Source of the DNA: Pseudomonas crudilactis
GTDB taxonomy: Bacteria > Pseudomonadota > Gammaproteobacteria > Pseudomonadales > Pseudomonadaceae
Length of the DNA stretch: 64,000 nt
Reading direction: 5' to 3'
Assembly: GCF_013433315.1 (NCBI RefSeq)
Contig: NZ_WXVV01000029.1
Coordinates: forward strand, 23,346 to 87,345
Positions 26,328-34,629 of this stretch are shown here, piece by piece. The notes under the pieces are model-generated. The model was not told where the DNA came from. It made no database searches and worked only from the letters and a program-made list of their open reading frames with translations. How positions within the stretch are numbered: the stretch's first letter is position 1; every line of letters starts with the position of its first letter. A program made the position numbers and the translations under genes.

Positions 26328-27765
26328 CGTCGCCTCCTGTAGACGTACGCGCAGGCAGGTTCTTGAAGGCTGCCAGTGCCCGTTGGCGTGAGTCGCTGAG
26401 GTTGACGATCGGCGACGGATAATCCACCGCACCGAACAAACCACCGAGGTTGGCCGGGTTGTGCAGTTCTTTTTTGTTGAGGTCGGCCAGTTCCGGCAAC
26501 CAGTGCTTGATGAACAGGCCCTCGCTGTCGAATTTTTCCGACTGGCTCAGCGGATTGAAGATGCGGAAGTACGGCGCCGAATCGGTGCCCGTCGACGAAC
26601 TCCACTGCCAGCCACCGTTGTTTGCTGCCAGATCGCCGTCGATCAGGTGACGCATGAAAAAGCGTTCGCCTTCGCGCCAGTCGATCAGCAGGTTTTTCGT
26701 CAGAAACATCGCCACGACCATGCGCAGGCGATTGTGCATCCAGCCGGTTTCGAGCAATTGGCGCATGGCCGCGTCAATGATCGGCAAACCGGTGCGCGCC
26801 TCTTGCCACGCGGCGAGATCGTCCGGCGCATCACGCCAGGCGAGGGCCTCGGTTTCCGGGCGAAACGCGCGGTGCCGCGAGACCCGTGGATAGCCGACCA
26901 GGATGTGTTTGTAGAACTCGCGCCACAGCAGCTCGTTGATCCAGGTGACCGCACCGACCTTGCCGCTCTCGAACTCGCCCTGATTGCTTTGCAGGGCGGC
27001 GTGCAGGCATTGCCGTGGCGAAATCACACCGGCAGCGAGATACGCCGAGAGCTGACTGGTGCCGGGCTTGGCCGGGAAGTCGCGTTCGCTTTGGTAGTAG
27101 TCGATTTGCGCGTCGGTGAAAGTGTCGAGACGGCGCCGGGCTTCCTGTTCGCCGGCCGGCCACAGATCGCGCAGGGTTTGGCTCGGTGTGGCGAAGCCTT
27201 TGACGGAGTCGGGAATCGGGTCGCTGTCTATCGCTAGTTTTGCTTGTTTGCCTGGGGCCTTGACCAGCGCCGGCATCGAGCGATGCAGGCGTTCGTAACA
27301 GACTTTGCGGAACTGGCTGAACACCTTGAAGTAACTCTCGGTCTTGGTCAGTACGCTGCCGGGTTTGAACAGCAACTGGTCGAGATAGCTGTGAAACGTG
27401 ATGCCCTCGGCCTTCAGTGTTTCGGCCACCGCTGCATCGCGACGGCTTTCATGGACGCCATATTCTTCATTGACGTGAACCGCCGCTATCTTCAGTTGCC
27501 GGCAGAGCTTGAGCAGTTCCGCCGGGGCTTGATCCCAATGGCTTGCAGTGCGAATCAGCAACGGGATATTCAGTTGGCCAAGGCTTGCGCTCAGCTCACG
27601 CAGGTTGCGCAACCAGAAGTCGACCTTGCACGCTGCATCGTCATGCTCAAGCCACTGCTGCGGGCTCAACAGGTACACGGCGACCGTCGGGCCGCGCGCT
27701 GCGGCAGCCGCGAGGGCAGTGTTGTCATGTTGGCGCAGGTCGCTGCGCAGCCAGATCAATTGCAT
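26320..27765 (-). CDS. phrB: deoxyribodipyrimidine photolyase
   Basis: This 481-residue class I CPD photolyase uses blue/near-UV light to split pyrimidine dimers. It opens with MQLIWLRSDLRQHDNTAL (antenna domain). The FAD-binding helical domain carries WNE/WRE-type sequences (WINELLWREFYKHIL), TGLPIIDAAMRQLLETGWMH, and the DGDLAANNGGWQWSSSTGTD region. An alternative ATG at 27786 lies in a TAATG overlap with the upstream regulator gene and would add seven residues. It is the third gene of the operon. Confidence 0.96.
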   Translation of the reverse strand: MQLIWLRSDLRQHDNTALAAAAARGPTVAVYLLSPQQWLEHDDAACKVDFWLRNLRELSASLGQLNIPLLIRTASHWDQAPAELLKLCRQLKIAAVHVNEEYGVHESRRDAAVAETLKAEGITFHSYLDQLLFKPGSVLTKTESYFKVFSQFRKVCYERLHRSMPALVKAPGKQAKLAIDSDPIPDSVKGFATPSQTLRDLWPAGEQEARRRLDTFTDAQIDYYQSERDFPAKPGTSQLSAYLAAGVISPRQCLHAALQSNQGEFESGKVGAVTWINELLWREFYKHILVGYPRVSRHRAFRPETEALAWRDAPDDLAAWQEARTGLPIIDAAMRQLLETGWMHNRLRMVVAMFLTKNLLIDWREGERFFMRHLIDGDLAANNGGWQWSSSTGTDSAPYFRIFNPLSQSEKFDSEGLFIKHWLPELADLNKKELHNPANLGGLFGAVDYPSPIVNLSDSRQRALAAFKNLPARTSTGGDDE

Positions 27766-27785
27766 GTCGGAACTCACGGCGTCCA

Positions 27786-28727
27786 TTAAATCAGCCCACG
27801 CTTAACGAGTTCCTGGTGCGCAAGAAGCGCATCTTCCGCCAGGAACACATCAGCCATCTCGGAGATTTTTACGGACAACTCGGCGTGGTGGATGCATACC
27901 GTTGGTCCGACCAGCATTTTTGGGCAACTGACTCCGTTCAATAGTTTCGGCAACTGCGCAAGGTTCATGGCTTTGCTGGAATACAGCAGTACGCCACGGG
28001 CTTGCAGATGTTCGACCGCCAGCGCCAGTTCGGCGGCCGGCAGCGGCCAGTCAAACACTTGCACCGGACAATCGGCGCTGCTGATCAGCCACGCGCACAG
28101 CCACAGGTGAGGTTCCAGTGGCAGGTCGGAATGATTGATCAACAGCAGCGGGGCGCCATGCAACTGACGATTGTTATGGTAGATGCGTGTGCCGAATTTG
28201 CTGCGTAACCACGAATAAAAGAACACTCGTTCCATCTGCGCGCCGAACTGGCCCTGCCAACGCTGCTCCAGTTCCGCCAGCAGCGGCATCAGCAATTGCT
28301 CGCACAACGTGCGTGGCGGATAAAGCGCCATAGCCTGATTGACGCTGTCGTCGAGGCTGCGTTCGTTGAGTTGCGTGACGGCCGCCAGCAGTGTCTGGCG
28401 CAAGCGCTGCCAGTCGTTTTCCACCGTTTCGCTGAACGCCTGTGGCGTGTCGAGCAGCGGTTTGACCTGACTGACGGCAACACCACGGTTGAGCCAGGTG
28501 AGGATGGTCAGAATCTGTTGCACGTGTTCGGCCGAATACAGCCGGTGACCTTTGGGGGTGCGTTGCGGCACGACCAGCCCGTAGCGGCGTTCCCACGCAC
28601 GCAGGGTGATCGCATTGACGCCGGTCTGCCGAGCGACTTCGCGAATCGGCAGCCAGCCCTCGTCGAGGGCTTTTTTAAAATCCGCGCCAAGGTCTTCCTG
28701 GGCGCTGGTATCCATTTTGTCGTTCAT
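27786..28727 (-). CDS. MerR-type regulator, LitR/PplR-like
   Basis: This 313-residue protein has an N-terminal MerR helix-turn-helix (LPIREVARQTGVNAITLRAW, then RRYGLVVPQRTPKGHRLY) and a C-terminal half with the layout of the helical plus B12-binding module of LitR/CarH photoreceptors. The B12 ligand motif DxHxxG is not visible. The helical-bundle W-x-EH contact reads W...MER here, so the His is absent. It may therefore bind no cobalamin, as reported for the P. putida PplR class. It is joined to rudS and phrB by TAATG overlaps, which fits self-regulation. A likely light-responsive repressor of this operon. Confidence 0.85.
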   Translation of the reverse strand: MNDKMDTSAQEDLGADFKKALDEGWLPIREVARQTGVNAITLRAWERRYGLVVPQRTPKGHRLYSAEHVQQILTILTWLNRGVAVSQVKPLLDTPQAFSETVENDWQRLRQTLLAAVTQLNERSLDDSVNQAMALYPPRTLCEQLLMPLLAELEQRWQGQFGAQMERVFFYSWLRSKFGTRIYHNNRQLHGAPLLLINHSDLPLEPHLWLCAWLISSADCPVQVFDWPLPAAELALAVEHLQARGVLLYSSKAMNLAQLPKLLNGVSCPKMLVGPTVCIHHAELSVKISEMADVFLAEDALLAHQELVKRGLI

Positions 28728-29689
28728 TAGATTGCGTTTCGCAGGCTGAGGTTTTCCGGGTGCGGTTGCAGGTAGACCTGTTGCGCGATGTACGAATCCG
28801 GATGGAGGCGAAAGTGATGCTTGAGCAGCGTCAACGGCACCACCAGCGGCACGATGCCTTGGCGGTACTGGCCGATGACGTGTTGCATTTCCTGTTTGTC
28901 TTCGGCGCTGATTACCTGTTTCAGATAACCGCTGATGTGCAGCAGCACGTTGCAGTGCGTGCCACGGGTGGCGCATTTCTTCAATGCCGCCATCAGTTCG
29001 CTGAAGTAGCGCGGGCCGAGTTCGGCGGGATCGGTGTGCGCCATGTTGCCGAGCAGTTTGCCCAGTGCTTTGTATTGCAGCGGGTTGTGCGCCATCAGCA
29101 AATATTTGTAGCGCGAATGGAATTCGGTGAGGGCGCGGCGGCTCAGGCCATTGGCGAGGACTTGTTGCCATTCGCTGTAGGCGAACACGCGGGTGATGAA
29201 GTTCTCGCGCAGCACCGGATCGTTGAGGCGCCCGGCTTCTTCCACGGGCAGATCCGGATGCCGTGCGCAGAACGCCTGGGCATAAATGCCGCGTCCGCCG
29301 CCATTCACCGGGGCACCGTTGGCGTGGTAGACCTTGACCCGTTCCAGGCCGCAGGACGGCGATTGCTGCATGAAGATGTAGCCGCAGATGTCATCGAGTT
29401 CGGCGGCCATTTTCTCGCCGTATTCGGCCAGTGGCTGGGTGACGTTGATCGCCCGGTTCACCGTGCCGACCGCTTGTGGATGCTCAGCGTCGCCGACGAG
29501 GCGGATGGGTTCGCGCGGGATGCCCAGGCCGATGGCCACTTCCGGGCATACGGGGACAAAATCGAAATGCTCGGTGAGGGTGCGGCTGCACAGGCGAGAT
29601 TCCTTGTGTCCACCGTTGTAGCGCACCTCGGCGCCCAGCAGGCAGGCGCTGATGGCGATTTTTGGTTTGGCTGCGCAAGAGTCAGACAT
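28727..29689 (-). CDS. rudS: DUF523-DUF1722 protein, predicted tRNA 4-thiouridine desulfidase (RudS-like)
   Basis: This 320-residue protein fuses a TudS (DUF523) domain, about residues 8-155, to a DUF1722 domain. Three cysteines expected to hold the [4Fe-4S] cluster are present: Cys16 (ISACLLG), Cys48 (VPVCPE) and Cys113 (SPSCG), with the acid Glu50. RudS proteins remove sulfur from 4-thiouridine at tRNA position 8, the base that absorbs near-UV light. In E. coli the DUF1722 gene ybgA is also next to phr. The start at 29689 has GAGGTG upstream; the gene is first in the operon. The enzymatic role is inferred from the family. Confidence 0.85.
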   Translation of the reverse strand: MSDSCAAKPKIAISACLLGAEVRYNGGHKESRLCSRTLTEHFDFVPVCPEVAIGLGIPREPIRLVGDAEHPQAVGTVNRAINVTQPLAEYGEKMAAELDDICGYIFMQQSPSCGLERVKVYHANGAPVNGGGRGIYAQAFCARHPDLPVEEAGRLNDPVLRENFITRVFAYSEWQQVLANGLSRRALTEFHSRYKYLLMAHNPLQYKALGKLLGNMAHTDPAELGPRYFSELMAALKKCATRGTHCNVLLHISGYLKQVISAEDKQEMQHVIGQYRQGIVPLVVPLTLLKHHFRLHPDSYIAQQVYLQPHPENLSLRNAI

Positions 29690-29709
29690 GGGCACCTCGA
29701 ATCCATACC

Positions 29710-29784
29710 TGTACAGAGGTTGATCTCTGTACAACTTTGCTCAGCATAGATTCATGGGTGTACAAGTCAAATGATTTGTATAAC
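29710..29784 (-). promoter_or_regulatory. promoter and operator-like repeats of the rudS-merR-phrB operon
   Basis: On the minus strand a -35-like TTGACT (29765-29770) and a -10-like TATGCT (29743-29748) are 16 bases apart. Two repeat elements overlap the promoter: an inverted repeat TGTACAGAG-N6-CTCTGTACA at 29710-29733 and a bipartite element TGTACAA-N12-GTATAAC at 29759-29784 (plus-strand reading). The latter recurs at 31155-31180. The proposed binder is the MerR-type protein of this operon. Confidence 0.6.
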
Positions 29785-29807
29785 TTTTTGGATTGAACGC
29801 CGTTCAC

Positions 29808-29897
29808 TGTGGGAGCGAGCTTGCTCGCGAATACGCATTAACATTCAACAAATGCATTGATTGACACACCGCCTTCGCGAGCAAGCTCGCTCCCACA
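29808..29897. repeat. REPIN, same family as 20862-20951
   Basis: Inverted copies of TGTGGGAGCGAGCTTGCTCG enclose a spacer of about 40 bases, between the rudS promoter and the Trp-rich protein gene. Confidence 0.85.
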
Positions 29898-29908
29898 GGG
29901 GACGGTAT

Positions 29909-30124
29909 TTACTTCCAGCCCTGCAGCCATTCGGCGTTGTTCTGTAGTGTCTGCCAATCGAGGCGCTCAGCACGCTTGGTCAACACCGCCTGCAACTCAA
30001 CCGCCAGCACCGTGCCTTCCTCATCACGGAACAACTCGGTCACCAGAAAATGTTTTTCACGATTCTGCGGCTGTGCTGCTGTCCATTTCGACAGCAGCAA
30101 TTTACGCGGATTGATGCGGTTCAT
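29909..30124 (-). CDS. small Trp-rich protein (TIGR02450-like)
   Basis: This 71-residue protein has four tryptophans, including the opening MNRINPRKLLLSKWTAAQP and the end LQGWK. The KHFLVTELFRDEEG segment is typical of the TIGR02450 family, whose function is unknown. Its ATG lies in a four-base ATGA overlap with the end of the upstream FAD oxidoreductase gene, so the two are co-translated. It was hidden by longer spurious frames. Confidence 0.85.
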   Translation of the reverse strand: MNRINPRKLLLSKWTAAQPQNREKHFLVTELFRDEEGTVLAVELQAVLTKRAERLDWQTLQNNAEWLQGWK

Positions 30125-31107
30125 TGCAGGTGTTCGTGCAAACGTCGCGCAGCTTCCTGGCCACTGAGCCAAGCGCCTTCGACGCGCCCGGACAGGCACC
30201 AGTCGCCGCAGGCGTAGAGGCCCAGATCGGCATCGGCCAGCGTCGCCCATTCGTGGCCTGTTGCGGGACGTGCGTAGAGCCAGCGGTGGGCGAGGCTGAA
30301 GGTTGGCGCGGGCATGGCGCTGTGCAGCAACTCGGCAAAGGCACCGTGCAGTTGCTCGATCACCGCTTCCTTGGACAAGTCGATGTGTTGCCGGCTCCAC
30401 GCGCTGGTGGCATGCAGCACCCAGGTGTCGAGGGTGTTGTCGCGCCCCGGTTTGCTGCGGTTGCGCGCCAGCCAGTCGAGTGGGCTGTCTTGCACGAAGC
30501 AACCTTCGATGGGTGTATCCAGCGGTGTCTCGAAAGCGAGGGCAACGGCCCAGGTCGGCTCCATTTTCACTCCGGCAGCCGCGCCGGCGAGCTTCGGTGC
30601 CGCGGCCAGCAAGGCAGTTGCTTGCGGCGCCGGCGTGGCGATCACGACGTGGCTGAACGGCCCGTGAGTGAAACCTTCGGCGTCCTGCAAATGCCAATGT
30701 TCTTCACCGCGATAGACCTCGGTGATGCGGCAGGCAAAGTGCACTTCCAGGCCGTTGAGCAGGCCACGAGTGATGGCGCTCATGCGCGGCGTCCCGACCC
30801 AGCGGGTCTGCTCGTCCGGCGACAGATTCAGCTGCCCGCCCTGATAGGTGTAGAGCTGCGGCGTCCACTCGGCGACCCAGCCCAGGCTTTGCCAACGCTG
30901 CACTTCAGTGACGAAGCGGCGGTCGCGAGCAGTGAAATACTGCGCGCCCATGTCCAGCGAGCCAGCGTCGCTGCGCTTGCTCGACATGCGTCCGCCGCTG
31001 CCGCGACTTTTATCGAACAATTGCACGGTATGCCCTGTCTCTGTCAGAGCCTGGGCGGCGGAGAGCCCGGCGATGCCGGTGCCGATGATTGCGATAGGTA
31101 CAGTCAT
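30121..31107 (-). CDS. renalase-like FAD-dependent oxidoreductase (COG3380 type)
   Basis: This 328-residue flavoprotein has an N-terminal dinucleotide fold (IAIIGTGIAGLSAAQAL), a FAD contact LFDKSRGSGGRMSSKR at about 31-46, and a C-terminal GLYACGDWCLSGRVEGAWLS. I chose the start at 31107, with GAGG just upstream. The gene is first in a two-gene unit with the Trp-rich protein, and its promoter shares a motif with the photolyase operon. Its substrate is unknown. Confidence 0.88.
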   Translation of the reverse strand: MTVPIAIIGTGIAGLSAAQALTETGHTVQLFDKSRGSGGRMSSKRSDAGSLDMGAQYFTARDRRFVTEVQRWQSLGWVAEWTPQLYTYQGGQLNLSPDEQTRWVGTPRMSAITRGLLNGLEVHFACRITEVYRGEEHWHLQDAEGFTHGPFSHVVIATPAPQATALLAAAPKLAGAAAGVKMEPTWAVALAFETPLDTPIEGCFVQDSPLDWLARNRSKPGRDNTLDTWVLHATSAWSRQHIDLSKEAVIEQLHGAFAELLHSAMPAPTFSLAHRWLYARPATGHEWATLADADLGLYACGDWCLSGRVEGAWLSGQEAARRLHEHLQ

Positions 31108-31126
31108 AGGGGCCTCGTTTACCTTT

Positions 31127-31180
31127 CTGTACAGACTACGCCGTGGATGAAACCTGTACAATTTTGTTTTTTGGTATAAC
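31127..31180 (-). promoter_or_regulatory. operator-like repeats upstream of the FAD oxidoreductase gene
   Basis: The bipartite element TGTACAA-N12-GTATAAC at 31155-31180 has the same spacing as at 29759-29784, and a second CTGTACAG palindrome lies at 31127-31134. On the minus strand TTGTAC and TAGTCT, 17 bases apart, could serve as -35 and -10. The match between the two regions supports common control. Confidence 0.55.
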
Positions 31181-31304
31181 TTCTAGCGTTCTCGTTCTGA
31201 CAGCTTGGCCTATGGTTAAACAATAGAGCCTGCCCGATAGAAAAGATCCCTGCTTATAAAAATAGACTAGTGATCCGGGTTAAACGCCACGCGAGGAAGA
31301 TGTC

Positions 31305-32207
31305 ATGCACATATTGCTGACCGGCGGTACTGGTTTGATAGGACGTCAGCTCTGCCGACACTGGTTGGGGCAGGGACATCGCTTGACGGTGTGGAGCCGC
31401 AAGCCGGAGAAAGTCGCGAAGATTTGCGGTGCACAGGTGCGCGGCATCGCGCGCCTGGAAGATCTCGGCGAGGAACCTGTGGACGCGATCATCAATCTGG
31501 CCGGCGCGCCGATTGCCGATCGGCCATGGACCCATCGCCGCAAAGCGTTGCTGTGGAGCAGCCGTATCACGCTGACAGAGACGCTGTTGGCCTGGCTCGA
31601 AACCCGCGCGCAGAAACCGGCATTGCTGATTTCCGGATCGGCAATCGGCTGGTACGGCGATGGCGGTGAGCGCGAGTTGACCGAAGAATCGCCGCCGGTG
31701 ATCGACGATTTCGCCAGCCAGTTGTGCATCGCCTGGGAGGAAACCGCACTGCGCGCCGAAGCGCAGGGCATCCGTGTGGTACTGGTGCGAACGGGTCTGG
31801 TGCTGTCGGCCGAGGGCGGCTTTTTGTCGCGGTTATTGCTGCCGTTCAAACTCGGGCTGGGCGGGCCTTTGGGCAATGGTCGGCAGTGGATGCCGTGGAT
31901 TCATATCAACGATCAAATCGCCCTGATTGATTTTCTTCTGCACCGCGAGCAGGCCGCTGGTCCTTATAATGCCTGCGCGCCGCAACCGGTGCGCAATCGC
32001 GAATTTGCCAAAACGCTGGGCAGCGTGTTGCACCGCCCGGCGTTCATGCCGATGCCGACGCTGGCGCTGAAAGTCGGCCTCGGCGAAATGTCTTTGTTGT
32101 TGCTCGGCGGCCAGAAGGCTATGCCGGCACGCTTGCTGGAAGCGGGTTTCACTTTCCAGTTCACGGATTTACGCGCGGCCCTGGATGATCTCTCCAGCCG
32201 CCTCTGA
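31305..32207 (+). CDS. TIGR01777 family NAD(P)-dependent epimerase-like protein (YfcH-like)
   Basis: This 300-residue extended-SDR protein has the N-terminal ILLTGGTGLIGRQLCRH cofactor motif, INLAGAPIADRPW at about 63, a GSAIGWYG segment in the active-site region, and a C-terminal DUF1731 domain (RPAFMPMPTLALKVGLGEMS). The reaction is unknown for this family. It is divergent from the FAD oxidoreductase and is followed at 13 bases by hemH, so the two are one transcription unit. Confidence 0.9.
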   Translation: MHILLTGGTGLIGRQLCRHWLGQGHRLTVWSRKPEKVAKICGAQVRGIARLEDLGEEPVDAIINLAGAPIADRPWTHRRKALLWSSRITLTETLLAWLETRAQKPALLISGSAIGWYGDGGERELTEESPPVIDDFASQLCIAWEETALRAEAQGIRVVLVRTGLVLSAEGGFLSRLLLPFKLGLGGPLGNGRQWMPWIHINDQIALIDFLLHREQAAGPYNACAPQPVRNREFAKTLGSVLHRPAFMPMPTLALKVGLGEMSLLLLGGQKAMPARLLEAGFTFQFTDLRAALDDLSSRL

Positions 32208-32220
32208 AATAGGACGTTGC

Positions 32221-33246
32221 ATGACCGATCACGCCTTGCTTCTGGTCAACCTGGGTTCCCCGGCCTCCACCTCGGTGGCCGATGTGCGCAGCTACCTCAA
32301 TCAATTCCTGATGGACCCGTACGTGATCGACCTGCCATGGCCGGTGCGGCGTCTGTTGGTGTCGCTGATCCTGATCAAGCGCCCCGAGCAATCGGCCCAC
32401 GCCTATGCCTCGATCTGGTGGCAGGAGGGTTCACCGCTGGTGGTGCTCAGCCGTCGCCTGCAACAGCAGATGACCGCGCAGTGGAGCCACGGCCCGGTCG
32501 AGTTGGCGATGCGCTACGGTGAGCCTTCGATTGAAACCTGTTTGCTGAAACTGGTCGCGGCGGGGCACAAGCGCATCACGCTGGCGCCGCTGTATCCACA
32601 GTTCGCCGACAGCACCACAACCACGGTGATCGAAGAAGCGAAACGGGTGATCCGGCAGAACAAGCTCGATGTGCAATTGTCGGTGCTGCAACCCTTCTAC
32701 GATCAGCCGGAATACCTCGATGCGTTGGTCGAAAGCGCCAGGCCGCATCTGCAACAGGATTACGATCACTTGCTGCTGAGCTTCCACGGTTTGCCTGAGC
32801 GGCACCTGACCAAACTCGATCCGACCGGCAATCATTGCTTCAAGAATGAAGACTGCTGCAAGAACGCTTCGCCTGCGGTATTGGCCACCTGTTATCGCGC
32901 GCAATGCCTGCGTACAGCGGCGTTGTTCGCGGAGCGCATGGGCCTGCCGGATGGCAAATGGTCGGTGTCGTTTCAGTCGCGGCTGGGCCGGGCCAAGTGG
33001 ATCGAACCGTACACCGAAGCGCGCCTGGATGAGCTGGCGAAAAACGGCGTGAAGAAGATTCTGGTGATGTGCCCGGCGTTTGTCGCCGATTGCATCGAGA
33101 CGCTGGAAGAGATTGGCGATCGCGGCAAGGAACAGTTCCGCGAAGCGGGGGGGGAGGAGTTGGTGCTGGTGCCGTGCCTGAATGACGACCGGCAATGGGC
33201 TAAGGCGTTGGCAACCCTCTGCGAACGAGCGCCGCTGGCCCTCTAA
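32221..33246 (+). CDS. hemH: ferrochelatase
   Basis: This 341-residue enzyme inserts iron into protoporphyrin IX, the last step of haem synthesis. The catalytic His is in LLLSFHGLPERHL at about 185, and a Cys-rich stretch CFKNEDCCKNASPA follows, as in Pseudomonas HemH. The conserved VMCPAFVADCIETLEEI is at about 280. I chose the ATG at 32221 over 32185, which lies within the yfcH-like gene. Confidence 0.97.
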   Translation: MTDHALLLVNLGSPASTSVADVRSYLNQFLMDPYVIDLPWPVRRLLVSLILIKRPEQSAHAYASIWWQEGSPLVVLSRRLQQQMTAQWSHGPVELAMRYGEPSIETCLLKLVAAGHKRITLAPLYPQFADSTTTTVIEEAKRVIRQNKLDVQLSVLQPFYDQPEYLDALVESARPHLQQDYDHLLLSFHGLPERHLTKLDPTGNHCFKNEDCCKNASPAVLATCYRAQCLRTAALFAERMGLPDGKWSVSFQSRLGRAKWIEPYTEARLDELAKNGVKKILVMCPAFVADCIETLEEIGDRGKEQFREAGGEELVLVPCLNDDRQWAKALATLCERAPLAL

Positions 33247-33252
33247 AAGCAA

Positions 33253-33320
33253 ATCGCGAGCAGGCTCACTCCTACAGGTATTGCGTTGACCTTGTAGGAG
33301 TGAGCCTGCTCGCGTTAGCT
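33253..33320. repeat. REP pair, GTAGGAGTGAGCCTGCTCGCG family, head-to-head
   Basis: Two REP sequences of the 2331 family face the opposite way, with the TCGCGAGCAGGCTCACTCCTACA copy first, separated by 16 bases. It lies between the convergent genes hemH and uraA. Confidence 0.75.
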
Positions 33321-33348
33321 ATCTGTCAGGCGATGAAGATCTAAAGGT

Positions 33349-34629
33349 TCAGATCAGCGGCTCATCCGCCTTCTTGTTCTTCCAGCCATCATTGCCCGGC
33401 AGAATCAGGTTCAGCGCAATCGCCACCACCGCGCACAACGCGATGCCTTTGAGGCCAAAGTCGTCTGGACCGGTGCCGGTGCCGACCAGCACACCGCCAA
33501 TCCCGAACACCAACGTCACCGAGACGATCACCAGATTGCGCGCTTCGCCCAGATCGATCTTGTGACGGATCAGGGTGTTCATCCCCACCGCTGCGATCGA
33601 ACCGAACAGCAAGCACAGAATCCCGCCCATCACCGGTACCGGAATGCTTTGCAGTAGCGCGCCGAATTTGCCGATGAACGCCAGGCTGATAGCGAAGATC
33701 GCCGCCCAGGTCATGATTTTCGGGTTGTAGTTCTTGGTCAGCATCACTGCGCCCGTCACTTCCGCGTAGGTGGTGTTTGGCGGACCACCGAACATGCCGG
33801 CAGCGGTGGTGGCAATGCCGTCACCGAGCAGGGTGCGATGCAGGCCTGGCTTCTTCAGATAGTCGCGACCGGTCACGCTGCCGACGGCAATCACGCCACC
33901 GATGTGCTCAATGGCCGGAGCCAGCGCCACCGGAACGATGAACAGAATTGCCTGCCAGTTGAATTCCGGCGCGGTGAAGTGCGGGATCGCAAACCATGGC
34001 GCAGCGGCAATCTTCGCGGTATCGACCACACCGAAATAGAACGCCATAGCAAAACCGACCAGCACACCGGAGATGATCGGCACCAGACGGAAGATGCCTT
34101 TGCCGAACACCGCCACGATCAGCGTGGTCAGCAGCGCCGGCATCGAGATCAGCATCGCGGTCTGGTAATGGATCAGTTCAGAACCGTCACCAGCCTTGCC
34201 CATCGCCATGTTCGCGGCAATCGGCGCCATGGCCAGGCCGATGGAAATGATCACCGGGCCAATCACCACCGGTGGCAGCAGACGGTCGATGAAACCGGTG
34301 CCTTTGATCTTCACGGCAAGGCCGAGGAAGGTGTAGACGAAACCGGCCGCCATCACACCGCCCATGGTCGCGGCGAGGCCGAACTGGCCCTTGGCGAGAA
34401 TGATCGGGGTGATGAAAGCGAAGCTCGACGCCAGAAACACCGGCACCTGACGCCCGGTGACGATCTGGAACAGAATCGTCCCCAGACCTGCGGTAAACAG
34501 TGCCACGTTCGGGTCCAGGCCCGTGATCAGCGGCATCAGCACCAGGGCGCCGAAAGCCACGAACAGCATCTGGGCGCCGGACAGCACCGTGCGCCAGAGC
34601 GGATCGTTGAACTCTTGCTGCATGCTCAC
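33349..34629 (-). CDS. uraA: uracil-xanthine permease
   Basis: This 426-residue NCS2-family permease brings uracil into the cell with protons. About fourteen membrane segments can be read. Family signatures are FAFITPIILAKGQFG at about 70 and, in the centre, IEHIGGVIAVGSVTGRD, with NTTYAEVTGAVMLTKNYNPK at about 280. It lies downstream of upp and overlaps its stop by four bases (ATGA), so the transporter and the salvage enzyme are co-expressed. Confidence 0.95.
   Translation of the reverse strand: MSMQQEFNDPLWRTVLSGAQMLFVAFGALVLMPLITGLDPNVALFTAGLGTILFQIVTGRQVPVFLASSFAFITPIILAKGQFGLAATMGGVMAAGFVYTFLGLAVKIKGTGFIDRLLPPVVIGPVIISIGLAMAPIAANMAMGKAGDGSELIHYQTAMLISMPALLTTLIVAVFGKGIFRLVPIISGVLVGFAMAFYFGVVDTAKIAAAPWFAIPHFTAPEFNWQAILFIVPVALAPAIEHIGGVIAVGSVTGRDYLKKPGLHRTLLGDGIATTAAGMFGGPPNTTYAEVTGAVMLTKNYNPKIMTWAAIFAISLAFIGKFGALLQSIPVPVMGGILCLLFGSIAAVGMNTLIRHKIDLGEARNLVIVSVTLVFGIGGVLVGTGTGPDDFGLKGIALCAVVAIALNLILPGNDGWKNKKADEPLI

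Noticed and set aside
29909..30697. 262-codon minus-strand frame over the FAD oxidoreductase
   Set aside because: Only its last 71 codons are a real gene (Trp-rich protein); the rest reads the upstream gene in the wrong frame.
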